Shown in pieces: positions 1-8,328 of a DNA stretch of 25,000 bases. The notes below the pieces were generated by a model. The model had not been told where the DNA came from. It saw only the letters and a list, made by a program, of their open reading frames with translations, and made no database searches. Each line of letters opens with the position of its first letter. The stretch's first letter is position 1. Position numbers and translations under genes: made by a program. Source of the stretch: Prorocentrum cordatum (taxonomy: Eukaryota > Sar > Dinophyceae > Prorocentrales > Prorocentraceae); assembly GCA_963575745.1 (NCBI GenBank), contig CAUYUJ010016494.1, positions 1-25,000 of the forward strand. Reading direction: 5' to 3'.

Positions 1-84
<84 letters not shown>
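1..84. repeat. (TAG)n microsatellite
   Basis: Twenty-eight uninterrupted TAG units run from the first base, so the array probably continues beyond the left edge of the window. It is the reverse complement of the CTA array at 4.4-6.2 kb. Confidence 0.97.
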
Positions 85-132
85 GTGTTGTTGTGGTTGT
101 GGTTGTAGTTGTAGGTCTATCAGTAGTAGTGG
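80..132 (-). repeat. Non-TAG spacer motif, inverted relative to 4436-4484
   Basis: A 50-bp sequence with GTTGTTGTGGTTGTGGTTG and GTAGGTCTATCAG interrupts the TAG array. Its reverse complement is found essentially exactly within the CTA array at about 4436-4484, and a shorter version lies at about 5810-5845. The shared non-microsatellite bases show common descent and not chance. Confidence 0.85.
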
Positions 133-157
133 GGGGAGGGGGGGGGGAGGGGGGGGG
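131..157. repeat. G-run tract (quadruplex-prone)
   Basis: Runs of six, ten and nine G are separated by single A bases. A second G run, GGGGGGGGGAGGGGGG, lies at about 233-248. Tracts of this kind can form G-quadruplexes; formation here is inferred from composition only. Confidence 0.6.
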
Positions 158-169
158 TCTGGCTCTGGA

Positions 170-305
170 TCTATGGGGGAGGGACTCCCCCTGTCTGAAA
201 CAGGCGCCTAGAACAGCCAAGATCTGCTCCATGGGGGGGGGGAGGGGGGTGCGAGGGCCCGCGCAGATCGGCAAAACAATGAATACAAAAACGCCCACTA
301 CCCTG
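170..305 (+). repeat. Dispersed repeat, copy 1 (relative at 14771-14905)
   Basis: Shared blocks in the same order as at 14771-14905 are GAAACAGGCGCC, AGCCAA-ATCT, CATGG followed by a G-rich stretch, AGGGCCCGCGC, GATCGGCAAA and AAAACGC-CAC. By eye identity is about 75 percent over 130 bp with small indels. No coding potential is evident. It is probably a fragment of a larger interspersed repeat. Confidence 0.7.
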
Positions 306-663
306 CCTCGTTTGCTTTGAGCTGCGTTTTCTCCTCGTCTTCTGGCCGCTGCATGTTTCGTTGGGCAATTCCCCCTTCACACCAACCGTCCTGCACTCGA
401 CGGTGTGCGACGCTTTGCACACTGTGCCGTCGACGAGGTTCGATCGCAATTAGCAATTCCATCTGCTGTTCGCGCCTGAGGACCCTCTGCGCCGCCGGCT
501 CAAACAAGTGTATTCATCCTCGATGATGTCATCGGCCAGCGTCCCAACACTGAGCTGCCTATAGTGATCTGGGACGGACCAGGTTCTCTGCGTGAGCAGC
601 ACAGGCAAGCGGCCGCAGCATCTTCTTTGCTCCTGCTGATGCCGTCGCTCTTCTTCGGGAGGT
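306..663. other. Low-copy stretch, no supported gene; imperfect hairpin at 397-433
   Basis: This stretch is non-repetitive. The minus strand is open over 298-507 with a charged, helix-like composition, but it has no recognisable domain, homologue or start context, so I do not call a gene. TCGACGG (397-403) pairs with CCGTCGA (427-433), and TGTGC (404-408) pairs with GCACA (417-421), giving a bulged stem-loop. Confidence 0.4.
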
Positions 664-727
664 CGTCGTTATTGGTGGTATTGGTGTTGTTGTTGATTTG
701 CTGTTGTTGCTGCTGTTGTTATTGTTG
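664..727 (+). repeat. Imperfect (GTT/GCT/GGT)n microsatellite
   Basis: Interrupted GTT, GCT and GGT triplets precede the conserved block at 727-793. Similar GTT/GCT runs form the core of the composite repeats at 12.6-18.1 kb. Confidence 0.8.
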
Positions 728-793
728 ACGAAAACACTCACTGGCGCCCGGCCGACCCCCCCCCCCCAGCAACAGCAACAGAGCAACACAGGA
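727..793 (-). repeat. Inverted dispersed block X (partner 4031-4100)
   Basis: On the minus strand this reads TGTGTTGCTCTGTTGCTG, a G run, TCGG, then CCAGTGAGTGTTTTCG. The same order of blocks is present on the plus strand at 4031-4100, with about 80 percent identity and small indels. The two copies face each other and enclose the 21-bp, GAT and 33-bp arrays. Confidence 0.8.
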
Positions 794-800
794 GAACCTC

Positions 801-1181
801 GAGAGCGTTTTGGGCTTCCTGGAGGGCCTCTACCGCCTCCTGGAGCGCCTCTAGGGCCTCCTGGGGAGCCTGTGGGACCTCCTGGCGAGTGTCTCGGGCT
901 TCATGGAGAGCGTCTTGGGCCTCCTTGAGCGCGTCTTGGGCCTCCTGGAGCGCCTCTGTGGCCTCCTGGAGCGCGTCTTGGGCCTCCTGGAGCGACTCTG
1001 GGGCCTCCTGGAGAGCGTTTTGGGCTTCTTGGAACGCCTCTGGCGCCTCCTGGAGCGCCTCTGAGGCCTCCTGGGGAGCCTCTGGGGCCTCCTGGAGAGC
1101 GTCTTGGGCTTCCTGGCGAGCGTTTTGGGCCTCCTGGAGCGCGTCTTGGGCCTCCTGGAGCGCGTCTTGGGCCTCCTGGAG
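801..1181. repeat. 21-bp minisatellite, about 18 units
   Basis: Units follow GCCTCCTGGAGCGCGTCTTGG with substitutions mostly in the second half. Because 21 bp is seven codons, both strands stay open. The minus strand would encode repeats of LQEAQDA, a heptad like a weak coiled coil; the plus strand would encode Ser/Trp/Ala repeats. The minus frame runs on through microsatellite-encoded poly-His and poly-Ile, so I read this as a non-coding tandem repeat. Degenerate relatives occur at 1821-1912 and, inverted, at 7895-8060. Confidence 0.9.
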
Positions 1182-1414
1182 GATGACGAAGACGACGATG
1201 CGGAGGACGATGATGTGGAGGACGAGGACAGGGTGGCTGAGGCTTGGGGCGAGGATGGCCGTCGTCGTCGTCGCCGCCGTCGTCGTCGTCGTCGTCATCG
1301 GTGTCGTCGCTCCACCCCCGCGCGCCGCCTGGCGTGCCCGCCCGGTGGGAGGGGCAGGGAGGTAGAGGGACATTGGCGGGACGCGTGGCGGAGGAGGATG
1401 AGGACGAGGCCGCC
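1182..1414. other. Transition region with short GAC and GTC/GCC runs
   Basis: A GAC/GAT run (1182-1235) is followed by a GTC/GCC run at about 1258-1310, which is the same triplet family inverted. About 100 bp of GC-rich unique sequence follows. No gene is supported. Confidence 0.6.
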
Positions 1415-1424
1415 GACGACGATA

Positions 1425-1482
<58 letters not shown>

Positions 1483-1755
1483 CGACGACGATGATGGTGA
1501 TGGTGATGACGATGATGGTGATGGTGGTGAGGACGATGATGACGATGACGATGACGATGATGATGATGTCGAGGATGACGATGATGAGGAAGATGCTGAT
1601 GATGGTGATGATGGCGAGGATGATGACGACGACGATGATGACGATGATGAGGAAGATGCTGATGATGATGATGATGATGCGAATGGTGATGATGATGACG
1701 ATGACGATGACGACGACGATGACGATGATGATGATGGTGGTGATGATGATGATGA
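1415..1755. repeat. (GAT/GAC)n array 1
   Basis: GAT triplets with frequent GAC, GGT and GAG variants. One frame gives poly-Asp/Glu, the next poly-Met/Thr and the reverse strand poly-Ile/Val/Ser/His. All frames being long and open is what a stop-free triplet repeat produces, so no protein is annotated. The right-hand part belongs to the duplicated block at 1490-1820. Confidence 0.93.
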
Positions 1756-1820
1756 CCGTTGGGATATCGTGGGATGTCTGTCGGCGGCGTGTTTGAGGCA
1801 GTCCGGAGGTCTCTTGGTAG
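1490..1820 (+). repeat. Duplicated block, copy 1 (partner 2841-3180)
   Basis: A specific order of GAT, GAC, GGT and GAG variants, followed by unique sequence with TTGGGATATCGTGGGATG and ending GGAGGTCTCTTGGTAG, recurs at 2841-3180 with only scattered differences and a few triplet indels. Conservation of the irregular triplet order and of the roughly 65-bp unique tail shows segmental duplication and not independent slippage. The copies diverge abruptly after CTCTTGGTAG. Confidence 0.9.
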
Positions 1821-2106
1821 CCGTCTAGGGGCCTCTTTAGGGGTCTCCTGGGGGCCTCTTGGGGCTTCTTGCAGGCCTCTTGGTGCCTCCTGGGGGCCTC
1901 TTCGGGCGGAAGGCTCGGATTGTCGATTCGCGCCCCCCCTCTTCGCTGGTCGCCTGGGATGGGGGTGCTTATTAATAAGGAGCTTGTGGGAGGGGGCGCT
2001 TGTTAATACCAGCTGCCTGCGGCAAGTCCCGCCACCGTGCCAGGCCATGATGCTGGGCACCGCTCGTTCGAGGGGGCAAAGGAGGCCGTACTCGCGAGGG
2101 GTGCGC
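1821..2106. other. Degenerate GGCCTCTTGGGG repeats, then unique sequence
   Basis: From 1821 to about 1912 there are degenerate copies of a GGGGCCTCTTGGG-type motif related to the 21-bp unit at 801-1181. The rest is low-copy. CCAGCTGCCTGCGGC at about 2009-2023 recurs at about 2740-2754, a further sign of duplication within the block. No gene is supported. Confidence 0.55.
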
Positions 2107-2138
2107 AACATGATAATGATGATGATGATGACGATGAC

Positions 2139-2187
<49 letters not shown>

Positions 2188-2240
2188 TTGATGATCAGGA
2201 AGATGATGATGACGACGATGACGATGGCGATGACGATGAC

Positions 2241-2271
<31 letters not shown>

Positions 2272-2285
2272 ATGCTGATGATGAC

Positions 2286-2316
<31 letters not shown>

Positions 2317-2700
2317 GTGATGATGATGAGGGTGATGACGATGACGATGACGATGCCTATAATGATGATAATGGTGATGATGATGACGATGACGATGACG
2401 ACGACGATGACGCTGATGATGATGATGGTGGCGATGATGACGATGATGATGATGACGACGTGGATGTGGCTGGTGATGATGATGACGATGATGATGTGGA
2501 CGAGGATGGTGATGATGATGCCGATGACGATGATGCTGATGATGAAGATGAGGATGATGATCATGATAAGGATGATGATGAGGAGGATGACGTGGGTGTG
2601 GATGATGATGACGATGATGGTGACGATGATGGTGACGATGATGATGATGTGGACAAAGATGCGGATGATGATGACGATGATGAGGAGAAGGAGGGACGAG
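2107..2700. repeat. (GAT/GAC)n array 2
   Basis: This is the longest GAT/GAC array, starting with nearly pure ATG/GAT triplets and becoming more interrupted with GTG, GCT, AAG and GAG variants toward the right. It ends in GAGGAGAAGGAGGG. It is open in several frames because it lacks stop triplets; there is no evidence of a protein. Confidence 0.93.
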
Positions 2701-2840
2701 AGTAGGAGGAGGAGGAGGAGGAGGGTGAGTAGAGGTTTATCCAGCTGCCTGCGGCCTGCCCCGCTGAGGATGATAAGGGTGGTGATGATGATGAGGATGG
2801 TGAGGAAGATGGTGAGGATGGTGATGATGATGATGATGAC
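2701..2840. repeat. Short GGA run and unique linker
   Basis: A (GGA)n run at about 2704-2727, then a 40-bp unique stretch with CCAGCTGCCTGCGGC, then a GAT/GGT/GAG array leading into the duplicated block. Confidence 0.6.
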
Positions 2841-3180
2841 GATGATGGTGATGGTGATGGTGATCATGATGATGGTGATGGTGGTGAGGTCGATGATGAC
2901 GATGACGATGACATTGATGATGATGCCGAGGATGACGATGATGAGGAAGATGCTGATGATGGTGATGATGGCGAGGATGATGACGACGATGATGACGATG
3001 ATGAGGAAGATGCTGATGATGATGATGATGATGCGGATGGTGATGATGATGATGACGATGACGATGACGACGACGATGACGATGATGATGATTGTGATGA
3101 TGATGATGATGATGACCGTTGGGATATCGTGGGATGTCTGTCGGCGGCGTGTTTGAGGCAGTTCGGAGGTCTCTTGGTAG
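2841..3180 (+). repeat. Duplicated block, copy 2 (partner 1490-1820)
   Basis: The second copy of the irregular GAT/GAC block and its unique tail (TTGGGATATCGTGGGATG to CTCTTGGTAG). The offset from copy 1 is 1360 bp at the unique tail. The 33-bp minisatellite begins immediately after the shared end, so the breakpoint coincides with the start of a different tandem repeat. Confidence 0.9.
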
Positions 3181-3871
3181 GACTCCTACGAGGACTCCTA
3201 CAAGGATTCCTAGTTGGACTACTGGGAGTCCTACGAGGATTCTTAGTAGGACTACTAGGATTCCTACGAGGACTCTTAGTAGGACTACTAGGACTCCTAC
3301 GAGGACTCTGTAGGACTACTAGGACTCCTACGAGGATTCCTAGTAAGACTACTAGGACTCCTACGAGGATTCCTAGTAGGATTACTAGGACTCCTACGAC
3401 TCCTACGAGGATTCCTAGTAGCACGACTAGGACTCCTACGAGGATTCCTAGTAGCACTACTAGGACTCCTACGAGGATTCCTAGTAGGACTACTGGGACT
3501 CCTACGAAGATTCTTAGTAGGACTACTAGGACTCCTACGAGGATTCTTAGCAGGACTACTAGGACTCTTATGAGGATTCTTAGTAGGACTAGTAGGAATC
3601 CTACGAGGATTCTTAGTAGGACTACTAGGATTCCTATGAGGATTCCTAGTAGGACTAGTAGGACTCCTACGAGGATTCTTAGTAGGACTAGTAGGACTCC
3701 TATGAGGATCCCTAGTAGGACTAGTAGGACTCCTACGAGGATCCCTAGTAGGACTAGTAGGACTCCTACGAGGATTCTTAGTAGGACTACTAGGATTCCT
3801 ATGAGGATTCCTAGTAGGACAAGTAGGACTCCTACGACGACTCCTAGGAGGACTGTTACGGGGACTCCTAC
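3181..3871. repeat. 33-bp minisatellite, about 21 units
   Basis: Units are built from the sub-blocks AGGACTCCTACG, AGGATTCCTAGT and AGGACTACT, with transitions and occasional missing sub-blocks. CCTAGTAGGACTACTAGG within the unit is nearly self-complementary. At 11 codons per unit, both strands stay open: plus encodes Thr/Arg/Pro/Ile/Ser repeats, minus encodes Leu/Val/Gly/Ile repeats resembling a membrane segment. No start context, flanking domain or splice structure supports translation. Confidence 0.93.
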
Positions 3872-3881
3872 TTCAAGAGTA

Positions 3882-4003
3882 TCATCCTTACGGTTGTCGT
3901 AGTATTCCGAACAAGTATAAGCGAAGATCGCTGCGGAAGCTCGGCTCCACAGAACGTCTTTGGATGTACCTGTTGGGAACACTGCGACGACCGTAAGGGT
4001 TGA
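3882..4003. mobile_element. Foldback element (32-bp inverted arms)
   Basis: The left arm 3886-3917 starts CCTTACGGTTGTCGTAG. The right arm 3967-3998, read on the minus strand, starts CCTTACGGTCGTCGCAG. The arms agree at 27 of 32 positions and four of the five differences are transitions. Weak pairing continues inward, to a small central hairpin around GGAAGC-TCG-GCTCC. No internal ORF and no clear target duplication are visible. It may be a foldback/MITE-like element or an old inverted duplication. Confidence 0.65.
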
Positions 4004-4030
4004 ACCTCTTTTTTCTTTGTTGTTTGTCGG

Positions 4031-4100
4031 GGTGTGTTGCTCTGTTGCCGTGTTGCTGGGGGGGGGGGTCGGCTACAGTGCACCAGTGAGGGTTTTCGCC
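4031..4100 (+). repeat. Inverted dispersed block X, second copy
   Basis: Contains TGTGTTGCTCTGTTGC, a run of eleven G, TCGG and CCAGTGAGGGTTTTCG. It is the facing partner of 727-793. The following bases (4101-4115) are not shared. Confidence 0.8.
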
Positions 4101-4115
4101 ACCGGAGCCGAAACC

Positions 4116-4151
4116 GGGAGCTGGCACACTGGCTCCCAGTGCGCCAGTGTG
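4116..4151. other. Two mutually exclusive stem-loops
   Basis: GGGAGC (4116-4121) can pair with GCTCCC (4132-4137). Alternatively, CACACTGGC (4125-4133) can pair perfectly with GCCAGTGTG (4143-4151). The two stems share bases 4132-4133 and overlap in loop space, so only one can form at a time. No function is implied by context. Confidence 0.6.
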
Positions 4152-4366
4152 TGTTTATGCCTTATTGTTGCTGCGGCTGCTGCTTGAATATTGTTTTCAA
4201 CATCTGTAGTAACACGATTACTAACTATACAACACTTATACTGCTCCTGGTTTCTATATCTGATCATTACTACTATTATTAGTCGTATGGCTCCACTACT
4301 AGTACCTAGTGTTGTTTTATGTGATACTATTATTGTGCATGCTACTATGGTTATCCTTACTGTTCG
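4152..4366. other. AT-rich low-copy linker, no gene seen
   Basis: Non-repetitive sequence between the stem-loops and the CTA array. It has no recognisable domain in any frame and no RNA gene motif. Confidence 0.5.
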
Positions 4367-4435
4367 GACTACTACTACTACTACTACTACTACTACCACA
4401 ACTACTACTACTACTACTACTACTACTACAACTAC

Positions 4436-4484
4436 TACTACTGATAGACCTACAACTACAACCACAACCACAACAACACCTACT
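4436..4484 (+). repeat. Spacer motif in CTA array (inverted copy at 80-132)
   Basis: CTGATAGACCTACAACTAC followed by ACAACCACAACAACACC interrupts the CTA array. It is the reverse complement of 80-132. The degenerate copy at 5810-5845 is in the same orientation as this one. Confidence 0.85.
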
Positions 4485-4572
4485 ACTACTACTACTACTA
4501 CTACTACAAATACGACTACTACAACTACTTACTACTTCTTCTTCTTCTTCTTCTACTACTACTACTACTACG

Positions 4573-4628
<56 letters not shown>

Positions 4629-4630
4629 GG

Positions 4631-4649
<19 letters not shown>

Positions 4650-4664
<15 letters not shown>

Positions 4665-4809
4665 GGCTTCTACTGCTACTACTACTACTACTACTACTGC
4701 TGCTGCTGCTGTTACTACTACTACGACTACTACTACGATTACGACTACGAGTACGACTACTACTACGACTACGACTACGACGACGACGACGACGACTACT
4801 GCTACTACG

Positions 4810-4849
<40 letters not shown>

Positions 4850-4965
4850 CCACTTCTACTACTACTAGTACTACCACCACCACTACTACTACTACTACAA
4901 CTACTACTACGGATACTAATTTAACTACTACGACTGTGACCTCAACAACAACAACACCTACGACT
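4650..4965 (+). repeat. Duplicated sub-block of CTA array, copy 1
   Basis: An irregular order (ACGGCTTCTACTGCT, CTG run, GTTACTACTACTACGAC, GATTACGACTACGAGTACG, ACG run, ACTAGTACTACCACCACCAC) is shared with 5583-5850. The offset falls from 933 to 894 bp across the block because of triplet indels. Confidence 0.85.
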
Positions 4966-5355
4966 ATTACAGAATAATATACGATACTACACTACTACTC
5001 AACACTACTACTACTATACTACACTACTAGTATTGCAACTACTATAAGCCGACTACTAGACTACTACTTACTACTACTACTATGCGACTACTATACGACT
5101 CTACCACTACTACTACTACTAAACTACTACACTACTACTTACTACGCGACTACTCCCACCACTATACTCCTACTTACTCAATACTTAACTATACTACAAA
5201 TACTATACTACTAGACTACTAATGATAAAAAATACTAATACTACTGACGACTTACTACTACTATACTACTACTACCACTACCACGACTACTATACTACTT
5301 ACTACTACTACGACTACGATACGATACGATACTACCACCGCTGCGGACATCTACG

Positions 5356-5403
<48 letters not shown>

Positions 5404-5461
5404 GCTACGACTACTACTTACCACTACTACTACTACTACTACCACCACTACTACTACTAGG

Positions 5462-5537
<76 letters not shown>

Positions 5538-5582
5538 AACTACTACTACTACTACTACTACTAGTACTACTACTACTACTAC

Positions 5583-5850
5583 TAGTACTACTACTACGGC
5601 TTCTACTGCTACTACTACTACTACTGCTGCTGTTACTACTACTACGACTACTACTACGATTACGACTACGAGTACGACTACTACTACGACTACGACTACG
5701 ACGACGACGACGACGACTACTGCGACTACGACTACTACTACTACTACTATTACTACCACGTCTACTACTACTAGTACTACCACCACCACTACTACTACTA
5801 CAACTACTACTACTGATAGACCTACAACTACAACCTCAACACAACAACCC
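5583..5850 (+). repeat. Duplicated sub-block of CTA array, copy 2
   Basis: The same irregular triplet order as 4650-4965, shorter by several triplets, ending with the GATAGACCTACAACTACAAC spacer motif. It indicates segmental duplication inside the array followed by slippage. Confidence 0.85.
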
Positions 5851-5864
5851 TAATACTACTACTA

Positions 5865-5918
<54 letters not shown>

Positions 5919-5980
5919 CTACTACTACTACTACTACTACGACTACTCCCACCACTACTACTACTACGACTACTACTACG

Positions 5981-6031
<51 letters not shown>

Positions 6032-6040
6032 GCTACTATG

Positions 6041-6080
<40 letters not shown>

Positions 6081-6118
6081 GACTACTACGACTACGACTA
6101 CGACTACGACTACTACTC

Positions 6119-6165
<47 letters not shown>

Positions 6166-6222
6166 GCTGCTACTACTACTACTACTGCTGCTGCTACAAC
6201 TACTACTACTACTACGGCTTCG

Positions 6223-6588
6223 ACTACGATCATTATATTTTCATTCCCATTCGTGTTATTACAATTATTTTGATACTGATTCTTATGACTACTTCTATTA
6301 CCCTTATTATCGTTATTGTTTTGGATGTTCGTTTTCCGTGCTCATTCTTCGACCCAGGCGCCTTTCCCCGATTTCGGCCTCCGCAGCCCAGTCCCAGGCC
6401 CCAAGGGGCCATCGAACACCGGGCCCGGGACCAGCGAGGACGAGATGCGCAAGATGCTCGTGAAGGCTACTCGCAGACAGCCGAAGCTTCTGTCGAAGAG
6501 TCCAAGTGCACAGGCTTCTTTCGAGTAGAGGATCGTCTACAGGATTGATTTGACCCCACATTGATTTGCTCGTCGAACCCACGGTAAA
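6223..6588. other. Low-copy sequence, no gene supported
   Basis: AT-rich to about 6340, then GC-rich. GGCCCC-AA-GGGGCC at 6397-6410 is a small perfect stem. Several frames are open for 60-130 codons, but none has a recognisable domain or consistent codon use. Confidence 0.45.
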
Positions 6589-6626
6589 TTCGTTTATATA
6601 TATGTATGTATATATATATAATATAA
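6589..6626. repeat. (TA)-rich microsatellite
   Basis: TTTATATATATGTATGTATA followed by further TA units. Confidence 0.85.
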
Positions 6627-6679
6627 CAAATGTTCGTAGATATACGGACATTCCACGTATGTGTTGCGGCGCTGATTTG

Positions 6680-6812
6680 CCTTGGAGTGCCGTGCATCGC
6701 ATTGCGTCGCTTGCTCTGCCCGCAAGGCTCTGCTATGTGTCCCTCGCTTTGAGCTGCGCTGCATTGCTGTAATTTGCGTTGCGTTGACTTGCGTTGCTTT
6801 GCATGGCCTGAC
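6680..6812. repeat. Degenerate TTGCGTTGC-type short repeats
   Basis: Loose copies of TTGCGTTGC, TTGCGTCGC, TTGCTCTGC and GCTGCGCTGC recur about every 10 bp. They are best preserved at 6770-6810. Confidence 0.55.
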
Positions 6813-7532
6813 TTCCCTTTGTATTTGCATTGTTTTTTGGGGAGGGGGGACCTCGAGGAGAGAGGGGGAGACATCCTTAAGAAAGAGAGGGTCGCCATTC
6901 TCAACGAACACGGCCTGAAGATCCTATTGCTACTGGCCCTCTTGCACACTGTAAACCTGATCAAGACAAGACGCACGATACTTGCTGATACCCGAACCGT
7001 TTCGGACCGGAGACCGCCGTGCTCTACGTCTCTCCTCCAAGAGGCTCTGTCCCCCGACCCCTTTCTAGTGCCTGCGGCTGTCCGACCACCGCTTCCTCAC
7101 GACGTCTTGCACAGACGCGCCGTGGGAAAGAACACTGGCGCAAGAGCAGAAGTCTTCGCGACAGGTAAGACTTCAATTGCACAGTCGCTTGTCGCTCTGT
7201 AATCGATGTTTGACCTGCAGCCTCATCTTAGTCCTCTCGTGAGAGGGTGATGACGCTGAGGAGGATAATAAGGAATCGGAAGCCGAGGAGAGGCAGGCCT
7301 TCGAGCTCCTCTGTGTGCTGTGTTTCCTAAAGAGCCCTCAAGTCTGTCAGTTGGGCCCCCCTCGAGGCTGCAGGGCTCGCGAGGCCCGAGGGGAGCGGCG
7401 GGCCCGACCCCCACGACGCGACCCGCTGGGAACACACGCCGGGGTCATGATATGGCCCAAGTCCGGAACATACCCCGAGCCGACACAGTGCTGACGTCTC
7501 GCTTTTCCTTCCGCCGCCCTCCGCCGCTTATC
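6813..7532. other. Low-copy sequence, no gene supported
   Basis: Seven hundred bases without tandem structure. The plus strand is open over 6774-7202, encoding a Leu-rich stretch after residues GDILKKERVAILNEHG, but I recognise no family and see no splice or start evidence. AAGAACACTGGCGCAAG at about 7126-7142 resembles the arm of the foldback at 8329-8424. No RNA gene was recognised. Confidence 0.4.
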
Positions 7533-7674
7533 AGAAGAAGAACACTGGCATAAGCATCCTAAACATTCGGAGGTCCTCGCGGATGTCTCGGATCAGCGAC
7601 GGAGGCGAGGGTTGCCGTGCCGACCCGATAAGTCCATGCGGGTCTCCGCCAAGTTTTGTTTATGCCTTCCTTCC
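7533..7674. mobile_element. Degenerate foldback, relative of 8329-8424
   Basis: AGAAGAAGAACACTGGCATA at 7533 and AAGTTTTGTTTATGCC at 7651 are in inverted orientation. Both resemble the arms of the better preserved foldback at 8329-8424, where the arms start AGAAGAAGAAC and end GCATAAGC. The interior of about 90 bp is unrelated. The relationship is visible but weak. Confidence 0.4.
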
Positions 7675-7894
7675 GTCGACAATCCTTAGGCAAGTTCGCG
7701 CGGCGTCGATGCGCGCACAGGTTTCCGCATGAGCCTACCATGGGCCACCTGACCTGGCGCCGCCTCCTTGGAGAAGGGCAGCCGCTCTGACCGAGACCGC
7801 GACGCGCGATTACCCTCGCGCCCCGCAGGCGACCTGGACTTTCCGCCCGATCTGGAACGCCCCATGCAGTGGACACATGCAAATCTATAAACCT
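7675..7894. other. Low-copy linker
   Basis: Non-repetitive GC-rich sequence. The minus strand is open from about 8389 to 7559 but crosses the degenerate repeat and foldback, so it is not a credible single gene. Confidence 0.4.
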
Positions 7895-8060
7895 TGCGAT
7901 GAACCAGCCCCCAGGAAGCCCCCAGAGGCCCCCAAGAGGCCCAACAGAGGCCCCCAAGCGCCCCCCAAGATGTTCAAAAACTGCCGCTAAGAAGCTCAGC
8001 CAGGCCCCCAAGCAGCTTTCAAGACGCCCACAAGAGTCCCTTGATAGTGTCCAAGAAACC
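7895..8060 (-). repeat. Degenerate CCCCCAAGAGGCC-type repeats
   Basis: Imperfect copies of CCCCCAGAGGCCCCCAAGAGG and relatives. On the minus strand they would read as Gly/Leu/Ala/Ser/Trp-rich repeats. They resemble the motif at 1821-1912 in the opposite orientation. Confidence 0.6.
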
Positions 8061-8328
8061 CACGACGCCTCAACCGTGGACTTCCCGCCTCTTCGGGGGG
8101 TCGGCGGAATGGCGTCTGCCTTTGAACAAACCTTGCGATGAGACATCTTGGGGCACACTCGTCGTCGATCTTTGAGTGTCCTAAGGTGCCCAAGGGCTTC
8201 TGTGGGTCCCACAGGCCATTGGGGGATAAGCACCCTCCGTGGTGCACCTGCTGGCAGGCCGACTTCTCGTAGGATGTGCTGAGTGTATCCCTGTTCGCAC
8301 GACTTGTCTCTCCGGTGGCCACGGCGCT
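8061..8328. other. Low-copy linker, no gene supported
   Basis: No tandem or inverted structure and no recognisable domain. Confidence 0.4.

Larger units (their letters stand above)
4367..6222. repeat. Compound (CTA/ACT)n array, about 1.85 kb
   Basis: ACT/CTA triplets dominate, with local runs of CTT (4530-4553), CTG, ACG and ACC triplets and an unphased, degenerate AT-rich part at about 4970-5340. Frame changes between blocks give alternating poly-Thr, poly-Tyr, poly-Leu and poly-Val frames that are artefacts of the triplet. Two internal sub-blocks (4650-4965 and 5583-5850) are near-duplicates. Confidence 0.95.

Noticed and set aside
430-460. GGTTCGATC-like tRNA T-loop (B box); a similar string at 15818
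   Set aside because: Flanking bases do not form a T stem and no A box or acceptor stem is found at the right distance. The 15818 case is part of the composite repeat hairpin.
1244-2705. Poly-Asp/Glu proteins on the plus strand, like acidic calcium-binding or phosphophoryn-type proteins
   Set aside because: The Asp runs are direct translations of (GAT/GAC)n. Neighbouring frames are equally open, and there is no signal peptide or non-repeat domain.
738-2867. A 709-codon open frame on the minus strand
   Set aside because: It runs through the 21-bp minisatellite and GAT arrays, giving poly-Ile, poly-His and Gln/Glu/Ala repeats. Lack of stop codons is inherent to these repeats; there is no start context or domain.
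4191-6233. Poly-Tyr, poly-Thr, poly-Leu and poly-Val proteins
   Set aside because: Translations of CTA/ACT/TAC triplet arrays in different frames.
6774-7202. A 142-codon frame with a Leu-rich segment that could be a membrane helix
   Set aside because: No recognisable family or signal, and it begins in degenerate TTGCG repeats.
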